64,000 nucleotides of DNA from Cedecea neteri (GCF_000758305.1 NZ_CP009458.1:4712001-4776000), one strand, 5' to 3'. Counted from the stretch's first letter, positions 26,289 through 36,036 are shown. Program-made: numbers and translations. Notes: generated by a model not told the origin, from the sequence alone.

Positions 26289-26930
26289 ATGTCTGAGAAA
26301 ACGGTATACCAGGTTTTAATCGTGGACGATCATCCGCTGATGCGGCGTGGAGTGCGTCAGTTGCTTGAACTGGACAGCACGTTTACGGTCGTAGGTGAAG
26401 CCAGTAGCGGTGCGGAAGCCATCAGTTTAGCGAATCGACTGTCGCCGGATTTGATTCTGCTCGACCTGAACATGAAAGGCCTGAGCGGCCTCGATACGCT
26501 CAACGCCCTGCGCCGGGACGGGATCAGCGCCCGCGTGGTTATTCTGACCGTGTCCGACGCCCGCAGCGATATCTTCACGCTGATTGATGCCGGGGCTGAT
26601 GGCTATTTGCTGAAAGACAGCGATCCGGAGGTTTTGCTGCAGGACATTCACCGCTGCCTGACGGGTGAGAAAGCATTTAGCGAGCAGGTACGCGAGTACC
26701 TGAACGACCGTGGAAGCAAGCGGCAGAGCAGCGATCCGTTTGCTATTCTCACTGAGCGTGAGCTGGACGTATTGTCTGAGGTAGCCCGCGGGCTGTCGAA
26801 TAAGCAAATCGCCAGCGGGCTGCATATTTCTGAAGAGACGGTAAAAGTGCATATCCGTAACCTGCTTCGTAAGCTGCAGGTGAGGTCACGCGTCGCGGCC
26901 ACGGTGCTATTTTTGGAAAGTCGGGGTTAA
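26289..26930 (+). CDS. narP: Nitrate/nitrite response regulator NarP
   Basis: DNA-binding regulator activated by NarQ; it turns on nap and other anaerobic genes. The 213 residues contain a receiver domain with D13-D14 acidic pocket, phospho-acceptor D59 (LILLDLNMKG) and K109-type lysine (YLLKDSD), then a LuxR-type helix-turn-helix (LTERELDVLSEVARGLSNKQ). Close identity to NarP, shorter tail than NarL. It sits in an operon with narQ, which is not the arrangement in E. coli, where narP lies far away beside ccmH. Confidence 0.93.
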   Translation: MSEKTVYQVLIVDDHPLMRRGVRQLLELDSTFTVVGEASSGAEAISLANRLSPDLILLDLNMKGLSGLDTLNALRRDGISARVVILTVSDARSDIFTLIDAGADGYLLKDSDPEVLLQDIHRCLTGEKAFSEQVREYLNDRGSKRQSSDPFAILTERELDVLSEVARGLSNKQIASGLHISEETVKVHIRNLLRKLQVRSRVAATVLFLESRG

Positions 26931-27082
26931 AACGACCCAATAAACGGTATGGTTACAAATCCTGCCAATTCCAAAGCATATTTACACTATCTCCTAAATT
27001 TCTCCACGTTTGACTAAGCGGTTAAAGCTACAGTGATGCGGTTATTGATAACAATTAGAAGCTTTTAAGGGGTCCTGACCGC

Positions 27083-30000
27083 ATGGCGAATTTTTTCATT
27101 TCTCGCCCCATTTTTGCCTGGGTGCTGGCAATTTTGCTTTGCCTGACCGGGGCACTGGCTATTTTTTCACTGCCCGTCGAGCAATATCCCGACCTTGCGC
27201 CGCCCAACGTAAGGATCACCGCCAACTATCCGGGTGCTTCCGCGCAAACACTGGAAAACACCGTCACGCAGGTGATAGAGCAAAGCATGACCGGCCTGGA
27301 CAACATGATGTATATGTCGTCCCAAAGCAGCAGCGCCGGTCAGGCCACCATTACCCTGAGCTTTAAGGCCGGGACAGACCCGGATTCTGCGGTACAGCAG
27401 GTGCAAAACCAGCTGCAGTCTGCGGTAAGAAAACTGCCGCAGGACGTGCAAACTCAGGGCGTCACGGTGAACAAAACCGGCGACACCAACATTCTGATGG
27501 TGGCCTTTGTTTCTACCGACGGCAGCATGGATAAGCAGGACATCGCCGACTACGTCGCCAGTAACGTGCAGGACCCGATGAGCCGCGTGAACGGCGTCGG
27601 CAGCGTTGATGCTTACGGCTCGCAGTATTCCATGCGTATCTGGCTCGACCCGAATAAGCTCATCAACTACCAGATGACCACCCAGGATGTAGTCACCGCC
27701 ATCAAATCCCAGAATGCGCAAATTGCCGTGGGTCAGCTTGGCGGCACCCCGGCGCTGGACAAACAGGCGCTGAACGCCACTATCAACGCCCAGTCGCTCC
27801 TGCAAACACCGCAGCAATTCAAAGACATTACGCTGAGGGTGAATCAGGATGGCTCTCTGGTCACGCTGGGGGATGTGGCAGATGTAGAAATGGGTGCGGA
27901 GAAATATGACTTCCTGAGCACCTACAACGGGCAGCCCGCTTCCGGGCTGGGCATTAAGCTGGCTTCCGGTGCCAACGAAATGGAAACCGACAAGCTGGCC
28001 CGCGCCAAAATTGAAGAACTTTCGCAGTTTTTCCCGCATGGCCTGGAAGCCAAAATCGCCTACGAAACCTCCCCGTTTGTTAAAGCCTCAATCACCGACG
28101 TAGTGAAAACGCTGCTGGAAGCGATTCTGCTGGTGTTCCTGGTGATGTACCTGTTCCTGCAAAACTTCCGCGCCACGCTGATCCCAACGATTGCCGTGCC
28201 GGTGGTGCTGCTCGGCACCTTTGCCGTGCTGTATGTCTTCGGCTACAGCATTAACACGCTGACGATGTTTGCCACCGTGCTGGCTATCGGCCTGCTGGTG
28301 GATGACGCCATCGTGGTGGTAGAAAACGTCGAGCGAATTATGAGCGAGGAAGGCCTCTCCCCTCGGGAGGCAACGCGTAAATCGATGGGGCAGATCCAGG
28401 GCGCGCTGGTCGGCATCGCCATGGTGCTGTCCGCCGTGTTCGTGCCGATGGCCTTCTTCGGCGGCACAACCGGGGCGATTTACCGTCAGTTCTCGGTCAC
28501 CATCGTAGCCGCCATGGTGCTGTCAGTGTTGGTGGCGATGATCCTTACGCCAGCTCTGTGCGCAACCATTCTTAAACCGCTGCATAAAGGCGAACATCAC
28601 GGCCAGAAAGGTTTCTTTGGCTGGTTTAACCGCACTTTTAACCGCAGCGCCGAACGCTACGAAAATGGCGTGGCCAGAATCCTCGCCCGCAGCCTGCGCT
28701 GGATGCTGATTTATGCCCTGCTGCTTGGCGGCATGGTGTTCCTGTTCCTCAAACTGCCGACGTCATTCCTGCCCCAGGAAGACCGCGGCGTGTTCACCAC
28801 TTCAGTGCAGCTTCCGAGTGGCGCAACGCAGCAGCAGACAACCAAAGTGGTGCAGCAGGTAGAACAGTATTACCTCACCAAAGAAAAAGACAACGTCGTG
28901 TCGGTGTTCTCCACCATTGGCGCAGGCCCTGGCGGGAACGGGCAAAACGTGGCGCGCATGTTTATTCGCCTGAAAGACTGGGACGAACGCAGCGCCGACG
29001 GCAGTTCGTTTGCCATCATCGAACGGGCAACTAAAGCCTTTAATAAGATCAAAGAAGCGCGCGTCATTGCCAGCAGCCCGCCAGCGATTAACGGTCTCGG
29101 TAACGCCGCAGGTTTTGATATGGAACTGCAGGATCACGGCGGCGCGGGGCACGATGCACTTATGCAGGCACGTGACCAGCTGTTGGAGATGGCCGGCAAC
29201 AACCCGCAGCTGACGCGAGTCCGCCACAACGGTCTGGACGACAGCCCGCAGCTGCAAATCGATATCGATCAGCGTAAGGCTCAGGCGCTGGGTGTCTCCA
29301 TTGACGACATCAATAACACCCTACAAACCGCCTGGGGCTCAAGCTATGTGAATGACTTTATGGATCGCGGCCGCGTGAAGAAAGTGTATGTCCAGGCCGC
29401 GGCCAAATACCGCATGCTGCCGGACGATATCAACAGCTGGTATGTCCGTAATAAAACCGGCAGCATGGTGCCGTTCTCCGCCTTTGCCACTTCCCGCTGG
29501 GAAACCGGCTCGCCTCGTCTGGAACGCTACAACGGCTATTCCGCGCTGGAAATTGTCGGTGAAGCGGCACCTGGGTTAAGTACCGGCACCGCGATGGACA
29601 TTATGGAACAATTGGTCAGCAAGCTGCCTAACGGTTTCGGTCTTGAGTGGACAGGCATGTCCTACCAGGAACGCCTCTCCGGCGCACAGGCACCTGCCCT
29701 GTATGCTATTTCACTGCTGGTGGTATTCCTGTGTCTCGCGGCGCTGTACGAGAGCTGGTCCGTACCGTTCTCCGTCATGCTGGTCGTGCCGCTTGGGGTG
29801 ATTGGCGCCCTGTTCGCTACCTGGATGCGGGGCCTTGAGAATGATGTTTACTTCCAGGTCGGGCTGCTAACGGTGATCGGGCTTTCGGCAAAAAACGCTA
29901 TTTTGATCGTCGAATTTGCCAACGACCTGAACGCCAAAGGCCAGGACCTGGTTGCCGCCACGCTTGAGGCCTGCCGCCAGCGACTCCGCCCGATATTAAT

Positions 30001-30193
30001 GACGTCCTTGGCGTTTATTTTCGGGGTTCTGCCGATGGCAACCAGCACCGGGGCGGGCTCCGGCAGCCAGCATGCGGTAGGCACCGGCGTGATGGGCGGG
30101 ATGATCTCCGCCACCGTGCTGGCCATCTTCTTTGTGCCGCTGTTCTTTGTGCTGGTGCGCAGACGCTTCCCGCTCAAAGAGCACCACGACTAA
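27083..30193 (+). CDS. acrD: RND multidrug efflux transporter AcrD
   Basis: Proton-driven inner-membrane exporter of aminoglycosides and other hydrophilic or amphipathic compounds, working with AcrA and TolC. The 1036 residues have the HAE1 RND layout: two halves of six membrane helices, large periplasmic loops after TM1 and TM7, and the proton-relay aspartates in GLLVDDAIVVVENVER. The context (narQ side upstream, ypfM and yffB after) is that of acrD, not acrB. No acrA-like gene is adjacent, as is usual for acrD. A strong terminator follows. Confidence 0.96.
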   Translation: MANFFISRPIFAWVLAILLCLTGALAIFSLPVEQYPDLAPPNVRITANYPGASAQTLENTVTQVIEQSMTGLDNMMYMSSQSSSAGQATITLSFKAGTDPDSAVQQVQNQLQSAVRKLPQDVQTQGVTVNKTGDTNILMVAFVSTDGSMDKQDIADYVASNVQDPMSRVNGVGSVDAYGSQYSMRIWLDPNKLINYQMTTQDVVTAIKSQNAQIAVGQLGGTPALDKQALNATINAQSLLQTPQQFKDITLRVNQDGSLVTLGDVADVEMGAEKYDFLSTYNGQPASGLGIKLASGANEMETDKLARAKIEELSQFFPHGLEAKIAYETSPFVKASITDVVKTLLEAILLVFLVMYLFLQNFRATLIPTIAVPVVLLGTFAVLYVFGYSINTLTMFATVLAIGLLVDDAIVVVENVERIMSEEGLSPREATRKSMGQIQGALVGIAMVLSAVFVPMAFFGGTTGAIYRQFSVTIVAAMVLSVLVAMILTPALCATILKPLHKGEHHGQKGFFGWFNRTFNRSAERYENGVARILARSLRWMLIYALLLGGMVFLFLKLPTSFLPQEDRGVFTTSVQLPSGATQQQTTKVVQQVEQYYLTKEKDNVVSVFSTIGAGPGGNGQNVARMFIRLKDWDERSADGSSFAIIERATKAFNKIKEARVIASSPPAINGLGNAAGFDMELQDHGGAGHDALMQARDQLLEMAGNNPQLTRVRHNGLDDSPQLQIDIDQRKAQALGVSIDDINNTLQTAWGSSYVNDFMDRGRVKKVYVQAAAKYRMLPDDINSWYVRNKTGSMVPFSAFATSRWETGSPRLERYNGYSALEIVGEAAPGLSTGTAMDIMEQLVSKLPNGFGLEWTGMSYQERLSGAQAPALYAISLLVVFLCLAALYESWSVPFSVMLVVPLGVIGALFATWMRGLENDVYFQVGLLTVIGLSAKNAILIVEFANDLNAKGQDLVAATLEACRQRLRPILMTSLAFIFGVLPMATSTGAGSGSQHAVGTGVMGGMISATVLAIFFVPLFFVLVRRRFPLKEHHD

Positions 30194-30212
30194 ACTCGCG
30201 GGCAATAAGCCA

Positions 30213-30246
30213 CAAAAAAGGCGGCCTTTTCAGGTCGCCTTTTTGC
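30213..30246. terminator. acrD terminator
   Basis: AAAAAAGGCGGCC and GGTCGCCTTTTTT form a long stem (one G-T mismatch position) with a TTTTCA loop and a T run on the plus strand. The A run on the other side makes it workable for ypfM as well. Confidence 0.85.
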
Positions 30247-30306
30247 TGATGTTCGCAGAGTATTCAGTACCAGAATATCGCGCCGTTGCTTTTTATGCCG
30301 GAACGC

Positions 30307-30366
30307 TTATTTGCGCAACATACCTTCGATAAAGTCTTTCCACTGCCCTAATTCGTGCTCGATCAT
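30307..30366 (-). CDS. ypfM: 19-residue small protein YpfM
   Basis: A tiny leftward frame of 19 codons plus TAA encoding MIEHELGQWKDFIEGMLRK. It differs from E. coli YpfM at only two positions as I recall it. AGAGG lies six bases before the ATG. The function is unknown; the E. coli homologue is a confirmed expressed small protein. It lies between the acrD terminator and the divergent yffB, the same place as in E. coli. Confidence 0.9.
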   Translation of the reverse strand: MIEHELGQWKDFIEGMLRK

Positions 30367-30568
30367 AACCGCCTCTCTTGATGTTGGCGCAAGTATACGC
30401 GGATATATCCTGCAGTTGAACTTTTTTTGAGCGGTCAACTGTTGAGCAACATCACAAATATATCGTTAGCAGAATAACGGTTTAGCGCTGAATCGTGGCT
30501 CGATAATTCCCCTCACCTGCGGCAAAATGGTTGCCCTCTGGCAAACTAAAACGGAACCGACCGCCACT

Positions 30569-30925
30569 ATGATCACCATGTACGGTATTAAAAACTGTGA
30601 CACCATCAAAAAGGCGCGCCGCTTTTTAGAAGCTAATGGCGTGGATTACCAGTTTCACGACTATCGAGCTGACGGGCTGGATGCAGCGCTGCTGAACAGT
30701 TTTATCGCTGAGCTTGGTTGGGAAGCGCTGCTAAATACGCGTGGTACAACATGGCGCAAGCTGGATGAAGCCCATCGCGCATCCATTAATGACGCACAAA
30801 GCGCGGCGGCGCTGATGCTGGAGATGCCGGCAATCATCAAACGCCCATTGCTCTGCGCGCCCGGTCAGCCTATGCTGCTGGGTTTCAACGAAACTCATTA
30901 TCAGCAGTTTATCAACGAGGTATAG
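30569..30925 (+). CDS. yffB: ArsC-family protein YffB (Spx/ArsC-like reductase)
   Basis: Thioredoxin-fold protein of the ArsC/Spx family; the family name suggests glutathione-dependent thiol chemistry, but no substrate is established. The 118 residues include the single active-site Cys C10 in YGIKNCDTIKKA and the conserved RGTTWRKLDE and IKRPLL segments. I chose the ATG at 30569, which gives the E. coli length, over the upstream frame start at 30527. The dapE start follows 4 bases after the stop, indicating an operon. Confidence 0.92.
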   Translation: MITMYGIKNCDTIKKARRFLEANGVDYQFHDYRADGLDAALLNSFIAELGWEALLNTRGTTWRKLDEAHRASINDAQSAAALMLEMPAIIKRPLLCAPGQPMLLGFNETHYQQFINEV

Positions 30926-30929
30926 TCTT

Positions 30930-32057
30930 ATGTCCTGCCCGGTTATTGAGCTGACGCAACAGCTTATTCGTCGTCCTTCCCTGAGCCCCGATGATGCCGG
31001 TTGCCAGGCGCTGCTGATTGAGCGCCTGCGCGCGATTGGTTTTACCGTTGAACACATGGATTTTGGCGACACCCAGAACTTCTGGGCCTGGCGTGGGCAG
31101 GGTGAGACGCTGGCGTTTGCCGGGCATACCGACGTGGTGCCATCAGGGGATGCCGACCGCTGGATCAACCCGCCGTTTGAACCCACGATTCGCGACGGGA
31201 TGCTTTTTGGCCGCGGCGCGGCGGACATGAAAGGTTCGCTGGCGGCGATGGTCGTGGCGGCTGAACGTTTTGTCGCCCAGCACCCCAATCATAAAGGCCG
31301 CCTGGCGTTTCTGATCACCTCCGATGAAGAAGCCAGCGCGACCAACGGCACCGTGAAGGTTGTTGAAGCTCTGATGGCGCGACGCGAGCGTCTGGACTAC
31401 TGCCTGGTTGGCGAGCCGTCCAGTACCGAAGTCGTTGGCGACGTAGTGAAAAACGGCCGTCGCGGTTCCCTGACCTGTAACCTGACCGTTCATGGCGTCC
31501 AGGGCCACGTTGCTTATCCGCATCTGGCAGATAACCCGGTGCATCGCGCAGCGCCAATGCTGGCAGAGCTGACGGGCATTGAGTGGGATAAGGGCAATGA
31601 GTTCTTCCCGGCCACCAGCATGCAGATTGCCAACGTGAAGGCTGGCACCGGCAGCAACAACGTTATTCCGGGCGACATGTTTGTTCAGTTTAACTTCCGC
31701 TTCAGCACCGAGCTGACCGATGAGGACATCAAGCAGCGCGTCGTCGCCCTGCTGGATAAACACGATCTGCGCTATACCGTTGAATGGTGGCTCTCCGGCC
31801 AGCCGTTCCTGACGTCACGCGGTAAGCTGGTCGATGCGGTAGTGAACGCCGTTGAGCACTATAATGAAATTAAACCGCAGCTGTTAACCACGGGCGGTAC
31901 ATCAGACGGGCGCTTTATCGCGCGCATGGGGGCTCAGGTTGTTGAACTGGGGCCGGTGAATGCCACCATTCATAAAATCAATGAATGCGTCAACGCCGCC
32001 GACCTGCAGCTGCTGGCCCGGATGTATCAGCGCATTATGGAACAGCTTGTCGCCTGA
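30930..32057 (+). CDS. dapE: Succinyl-diaminopimelate desuccinylase DapE
   Basis: Di-zinc hydrolase producing LL-diaminopimelate and succinate in the lysine and peptidoglycan precursor pathway. The 375 residues show the M20 peptidase motifs: metal His in FAGHTDVVPSG, bridging Asp in GRGAADMKGS, catalytic Glu-Glu in TSDEEASATNG, and the dimerisation insert with GVQGHVAYPH. The C-terminal metal His lies in TIHKINECV. It is co-transcribed with yffB, with ypfN following. Confidence 0.97.
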   Translation: MSCPVIELTQQLIRRPSLSPDDAGCQALLIERLRAIGFTVEHMDFGDTQNFWAWRGQGETLAFAGHTDVVPSGDADRWINPPFEPTIRDGMLFGRGAADMKGSLAAMVVAAERFVAQHPNHKGRLAFLITSDEEASATNGTVKVVEALMARRERLDYCLVGEPSSTEVVGDVVKNGRRGSLTCNLTVHGVQGHVAYPHLADNPVHRAAPMLAELTGIEWDKGNEFFPATSMQIANVKAGTGSNNVIPGDMFVQFNFRFSTELTDEDIKQRVVALLDKHDLRYTVEWWLSGQPFLTSRGKLVDAVVNAVEHYNEIKPQLLTTGGTSDGRFIARMGAQVVELGPVNATIHKINECVNAADLQLLARMYQRIMEQLVA

Positions 32058-32084
32058 CGGGCAGCCAACTGAAGAGGTATCAGC

Positions 32085-32273
32085 ATGGAATGGCTATCGC
32101 ATTACTGGTGGATTATCGTCCTGGTGTTATTGCTGGGGATTTTTATTAACGTCATTAAAGACCTGAACCGAATCGATCCGAAGAAGTACATGGCAGACAA
32201 GCCTGAACTTCCGCCACATCGTGATTTTAACGATAAGTGGGATGACGAGGACGACTGGCCTAAGAAGAAATAG
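32085..32273 (+). CDS. ypfN: UPF0370 membrane protein YpfN
   Basis: A 62-residue protein with one N-terminal membrane helix (YWWIIVLVLLLGIFINVI) and a highly charged tail (HRDFNDKWDDEDDWPKKK). It matches the UPF0370 family. Its function is unknown. GAGG lies before the ATG, 27 bases after dapE, so it is probably the last gene of yffB-dapE-ypfN. Confidence 0.92.
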   Translation: MEWLSHYWWIIVLVLLLGIFINVIKDLNRIDPKKYMADKPELPPHRDFNDKWDDEDDWPKKK

Positions 32274-32280
32274 CAGTATG

Positions 32281-32308
32281 CCTCACTCCGGGCGATTCCG
32301 GAGTGAGG
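32281..32308. terminator. Hairpin between convergent ypfN and ypfH
   Basis: Perfect 10-base stem CCTCACTCCG/CGGAGTGAGG with an 8-base loop. There is no strong T run, so termination may be partial in either direction. Confidence 0.55.
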
Positions 32309-32315
32309 CGAATAT

Positions 32316-33011
32316 TTACAGCAGCTCTATCAAATCATCATCTTTCGGTGCCGCGCCACCGCTCAAAGCCTCATCGAAATAGTGCTTCGGCACGGTGTAA
32401 CGCAGGTGATCCAGCGCCGCCTTCATGCTGCGGTCATCGATCGCATGCCCCAGATCGTCAATCAAATCCAGCGTTACGTCCCCGCCCAGGCTAAGTAGCT
32501 TCTCGGCGGCGTCCACCGCGTGTGTCGCGTGGATCACTTTGTCGTTGTCGCCGTGAATCAGATGGATCGTGGTGCTGGTCGAGGCCTGCTGCGGCAGTTC
32601 CGCGTAACGCCCGCTAAAGGCGATAACTCGTGCTGCAAGGCCAGGCTGAGTCTTAATGCTCTCCAGCGCCATAATGGCCCCCTGCGAGAAGCCAATCAGC
32701 GCCGTAGCCGTTGGCGGTACACCGCTTTGCCGCTGCCAGTCATGCACTGCTTCAATAAATCCCGGCATCGCGGCATCCACGCGCTGCTGACGGTTTTCTT
32801 CCGTTACGCCAGCCACGGAAAACCACTCCCGACCTGCACCGCTTAGACCAGGGCCGCTAATACTGACCACCAGTGCGTCAGGAAACTCTGGCGCAAACCA
32901 GCTCCCGATTTCGCCCATGGCTTTAGCCGTGTCGCCTACACCGTGGAACAGCAGTATCAGTTGGCTGGCCAGCGCTACGGGGCTTTGGACAACAAAATGG
33001 TCATGTTTCAT
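32316..33011 (-). CDS. ypfH: Alpha/beta-hydrolase (esterase) YpfH
   Basis: Predicted carboxylesterase of the dienelactone-hydrolase/phospholipase type. The 231 residues contain the nucleophile elbow GFSQGA (Ser), an oxyanion region LLFHGVGDTA, and the late Asp (GDNDKVI) and His (DLGHAIDD). The ATG at 33011 (MKHDHFVVQSP) has GGAG upstream and matches E. coli. An in-frame start at 33065 was rejected. tmcA ends 72 bases upstream of the start, on the same strand. Confidence 0.92.
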   Translation of the reverse strand: MKHDHFVVQSPVALASQLILLFHGVGDTAKAMGEIGSWFAPEFPDALVVSISGPGLSGAGREWFSVAGVTEENRQQRVDAAMPGFIEAVHDWQRQSGVPPTATALIGFSQGAIMALESIKTQPGLAARVIAFSGRYAELPQQASTSTTIHLIHGDNDKVIHATHAVDAAEKLLSLGGDVTLDLIDDLGHAIDDRSMKAALDHLRYTVPKHYFDEALSGGAAPKDDDLIELL

Positions 33012-33083
33012 GGCTTTCTCCTGGTTAATGGAGACAACTATACGCCGACGCATGGGGATGACCATGCCGTTTCATTGAACAAG

Positions 33084-35117
33084 TTAGTGGAATTTTTGCA
33101 ATTGCATAATGCCGTTGTGCAGCTCAGCCGTGCGATCCCGATCGAGATTTTCTAACGCGCTTTGGGCTTCCTGACGCATCAGCGCAAGCAAGGCTTTTTT
33201 ACCGGAAAGCCCCAGACGCTGGCTGAGTACCTCGTTGTTTTCATGTTGCTGCAGCCGCCCTCGAAGCGCATGCAGCGGTAAAACGGACGCCAGCAAAAGG
33301 CGATTCAACGCCCCCAGGCAGGCTTCCAGCGGACGATGGGCGAAGGCAAAACCGGATAACTCTTCCCAGTCCTCTGGCAGCAAAGCAGGCGGAGAACACT
33401 CAGGCAAAGGCAAAGACAGCTCGAGCCACGCTTTCTGCCACGGCCAGTCTCGCTGTAACCGTTGCTGCTCATTTTCCATCAACGACTGGCCTTCTCGCGT
33501 CAGCGGCAATAACGCCATGGCGCTGTAGCAACCGCTGCTGGCTTCTTTGTGGCTACCGATTCGCACCAGCTCAAACCCGCAGCGCTGCCAGAAACGCAAC
33601 AGTTCATCGGTATAGCCGAAGCTGACCGAGAGATAATCATAACAATGATTTACGGCCTGCCGTGCATGTTCAATCATGCTGGCCCCAATATGCTCGCGCT
33701 GGCGCAGAGGGTGAACCGCAATGCGGCTGACGCGCAATCCACGCAGAGTGGCGGCCAGCGGGCTGCCACCGTGCGCCGCCAGTGATTGCGCCACAAGATT
33801 ACCTCTCGGGCGCCGGAACCCGGCCCACACGCTGCGGCTTAGATTTTTATCGAGCCCGCCCTCTTCGACCAACCACAAGGCACCTGCGCACTGTTCTTCG
33901 ATATTGGCCGCGATAAAACTCTGGCCGGGCGCATCAAGCATCCGCCGCCAGTCGAGCGGCGTGGTACGGTAATGCGCGCCTGAAAGCAGCCGGTACATCT
34001 TCTTTAATTGCTCAGGCTTTCGCCGCCAGTCGGCCTGCTCAACAACTTGTAAAACAGGATCGCCTTGCGGGAATTGATCCAGATCCGGCTCATCGAAAAG
34101 CATGATCCTGTCAACCATCAGCTCCAGCGGATCGTTCAGCGCCCAGCGGATCGGCGTATTCAGCGTGAAGCGCTTGAGTGACGGAAACGCCGCGCAGAAC
34201 TTCAGTAAAAAACCTCGCCCGGTTCCCTCATACCCTTGCACCGTCGTGGTCAGCAAAACGCGAGGAAAACGCTCAATTAGCTGGCGTAGCAACGGGGCCG
34301 GAATAGCGGCGGCCTCGTCCACAATCAGCCAGTCATATGCCGCTAATTCACGCTCTGCGGCCAGCGCGTCCGGGGCCATAAAGTGAAATGATTCGCCCGC
34401 ATAGCTTGCCAGCACGTCGGTGGCAGCCTTCGCAGGCGCTGTCACAAGACAAGCACCTGGTGTCCGGCCAACCAGCATGCCCGCCAGAGCCGATTTCCCC
34501 CGGCCTCTGGCCGCCGTCACCACCGCTACGCCGCTCAGCATCCCGGACAAATTATCAAGAATAGCGGCCTGCTCTTGCTCCGGCGCACCGCTGGCGGGCT
34601 GCCAGACCGGGCGGTGAGCAAAAGGATTCAGGGAGAGTGACTCATGCTGCTGCCAGAGTACGACTTCTGAGTCCTGGTGTATGCAGTACTGAAGATGGGC
34701 AACAAAATGGGGGGTCGGAATCGCCTGCGGCACATCGCTCCAGCGGCTGGAATCTTCGTCCGGCAGCGAAGCCCAGCGCGACCAGTCCGGCGTCAGCAGC
34801 AGCAGCCAACTGCCCGCTTTGAGCATCCCGGAAAGCGCAGCGAAGGCGGCAGCGTCCAGCCCTCGCCTGGCATCAAAAACGGCATGCTGAAACTCACGCC
34901 CAAGCATGCTGCGAACAGCCGAGGGCGCGCAATGCAAAGGCAGCTCGGGTGAAGGGCCAACCCACAGCCAGTCTCCGGGCAAAGAAGCCGATAGCGTAAC
35001 AACCTGCTCGCTGCTCCACTGGCTATGACCGGCCAGCACCATCAACCGGCGGATGCCCGCCAGCTGCATATGCGCCGTCGCCTGCTGCATCGGCGCGATG
35101 AAAGTTGCTGCGGTCAT
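33084..35117 (-). CDS. tmcA: tRNA(Met) cytidine acetyltransferase TmcA
   Basis: Acetylates the wobble cytidine (ac4C34) of elongator tRNA-Met using acetyl-CoA and ATP, preventing AUA misreading. The 677 residues hold an RNA helicase-like part with P-loop AARGRGKSALAGML and a Walker B-like DWLIVDEAAAIP, then a GNAT domain (RVSRIAVHPLRQREHIGASM) and a C-terminal RNA-binding tail. It is 3 bases after ypfJ, which points to an operon. The length is slightly above E. coli (about 671). Confidence 0.96.
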   Translation of the reverse strand: MTAATFIAPMQQATAHMQLAGIRRLMVLAGHSQWSSEQVVTLSASLPGDWLWVGPSPELPLHCAPSAVRSMLGREFQHAVFDARRGLDAAAFAALSGMLKAGSWLLLLTPDWSRWASLPDEDSSRWSDVPQAIPTPHFVAHLQYCIHQDSEVVLWQQHESLSLNPFAHRPVWQPASGAPEQEQAAILDNLSGMLSGVAVVTAARGRGKSALAGMLVGRTPGACLVTAPAKAATDVLASYAGESFHFMAPDALAAERELAAYDWLIVDEAAAIPAPLLRQLIERFPRVLLTTTVQGYEGTGRGFLLKFCAAFPSLKRFTLNTPIRWALNDPLELMVDRIMLFDEPDLDQFPQGDPVLQVVEQADWRRKPEQLKKMYRLLSGAHYRTTPLDWRRMLDAPGQSFIAANIEEQCAGALWLVEEGGLDKNLSRSVWAGFRRPRGNLVAQSLAAHGGSPLAATLRGLRVSRIAVHPLRQREHIGASMIEHARQAVNHCYDYLSVSFGYTDELLRFWQRCGFELVRIGSHKEASSGCYSAMALLPLTREGQSLMENEQQRLQRDWPWQKAWLELSLPLPECSPPALLPEDWEELSGFAFAHRPLEACLGALNRLLLASVLPLHALRGRLQQHENNEVLSQRLGLSGKKALLALMRQEAQSALENLDRDRTAELHNGIMQLQKFH

Positions 35118-35120
35118 CGA

Positions 35121-35999
35121 TTAACGGAGCGTATTGCCGAAGGTGTTGCACTGGGCAGGATCGCCGCTGTCAAAACCCCGTTTGAACCAGGTATAGCGCT
35201 GCTCGGAAGTACCATGGGTAAAGCTGTCTGGCACCACCCGGCCCTGGCTTTGCTGCTGCAGGCGGTCGTCACCAATGGCTTCGGCAGCATTGAGTGCTTC
35301 TTTCAGGTCACCTGAATCAAGCACCTGCTGTTTCTGCATGCTGTTACCCCAGACACCGGCGAAACAGTCGGCCTGAAGTTCCATTTTCACCGACAGGCGG
35401 TTAGCTTCGGCCTGAGAGGCATTCTGCTGAAGCTGGCGTACTTTCGGTTCAATGCCCAACAGCTTCTGCACATGGTGGCCGACTTCGTGAGCAATGACGT
35501 AGCCCTGAGCGAAATCCCCGCTCGCGCCAAGCTTGTCGCGCATGTCGTCGTAGAAAGAGAGGTCGATATAGACGGTGCTGTCCGCCGGGCAATAGAACGG
35601 CCCCATCACGGACTGACCGGTACCGCAGCCGGTGCGCGTTGCCCCGCGGTACATCACCAGCTTAGGCTGCTGGTAGGTGCGTCCCATTTTCTGGAAAATC
35701 TCACCCCAGGTATCTTCGGTTGTCGCCAAAATGACCGAGGTAAACTTTGCCGCTTCATCATCTTTCGGGCTGATGGAGCGCTGCTGGGAAGACTGCTGAG
35801 AAACCGGCGGCTCGCCGGACAGGAAGGAAGTAAGATCGACGCCGTAATAGCTTGCCACAATAACCACGACCAGCAGCACCAGGCCACCTTTTCCGCGTGG
35901 GATTCGGAAACCACCACCGCCCATACTCATGCCGGGGCCGGAGGCGTCATTGCGCCTGTCTTCTACATTGTCGCTTTCGCGACGTCCTTGCCAACGCAT
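35121..35999 (-). CDS. ypfJ: Predicted zinc metallopeptidase YpfJ
   Basis: Membrane-anchored putative zincin of the neutral zinc metallopeptidase family. The 292 residues begin with a short cytoplasmic, Gly-rich part, then one membrane helix (GGLVLLVVVIVASYYGV near 38-54), and a periplasmic domain with the HExxH motif in YVIAHEVGHHVQKLLG and a downstream ELQADCF. Substrates are unknown. The ATG at 35999 gives the E. coli start MRWQGRRES; a GTG six codons earlier is possible. Confidence 0.9.
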   Translation of the reverse strand: MRWQGRRESDNVEDRRNDASGPGMSMGGGGFRIPRGKGGLVLLVVVIVASYYGVDLTSFLSGEPPVSQQSSQQRSISPKDDEAAKFTSVILATTEDTWGEIFQKMGRTYQQPKLVMYRGATRTGCGTGQSVMGPFYCPADSTVYIDLSFYDDMRDKLGASGDFAQGYVIAHEVGHHVQKLLGIEPKVRQLQQNASQAEANRLSVKMELQADCFAGVWGNSMQKQQVLDSGDLKEALNAAEAIGDDRLQQQSQGRVVPDSFTHGTSEQRYTWFKRGFDSGDPAQCNTFGNTLR

Positions 36000-36036
36000 A
36001 CGCTCGTCCTCACTCACAATTCACAACGTGTAATGG

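Noticed and set aside
26931..27082. Direct repeat GCGGTTA before acrD as a BaeR or CpxR site
   Set aside because: The spacing and sequence do not match the known CpxR pattern, and the BaeR motif is too loose to judge by eye.
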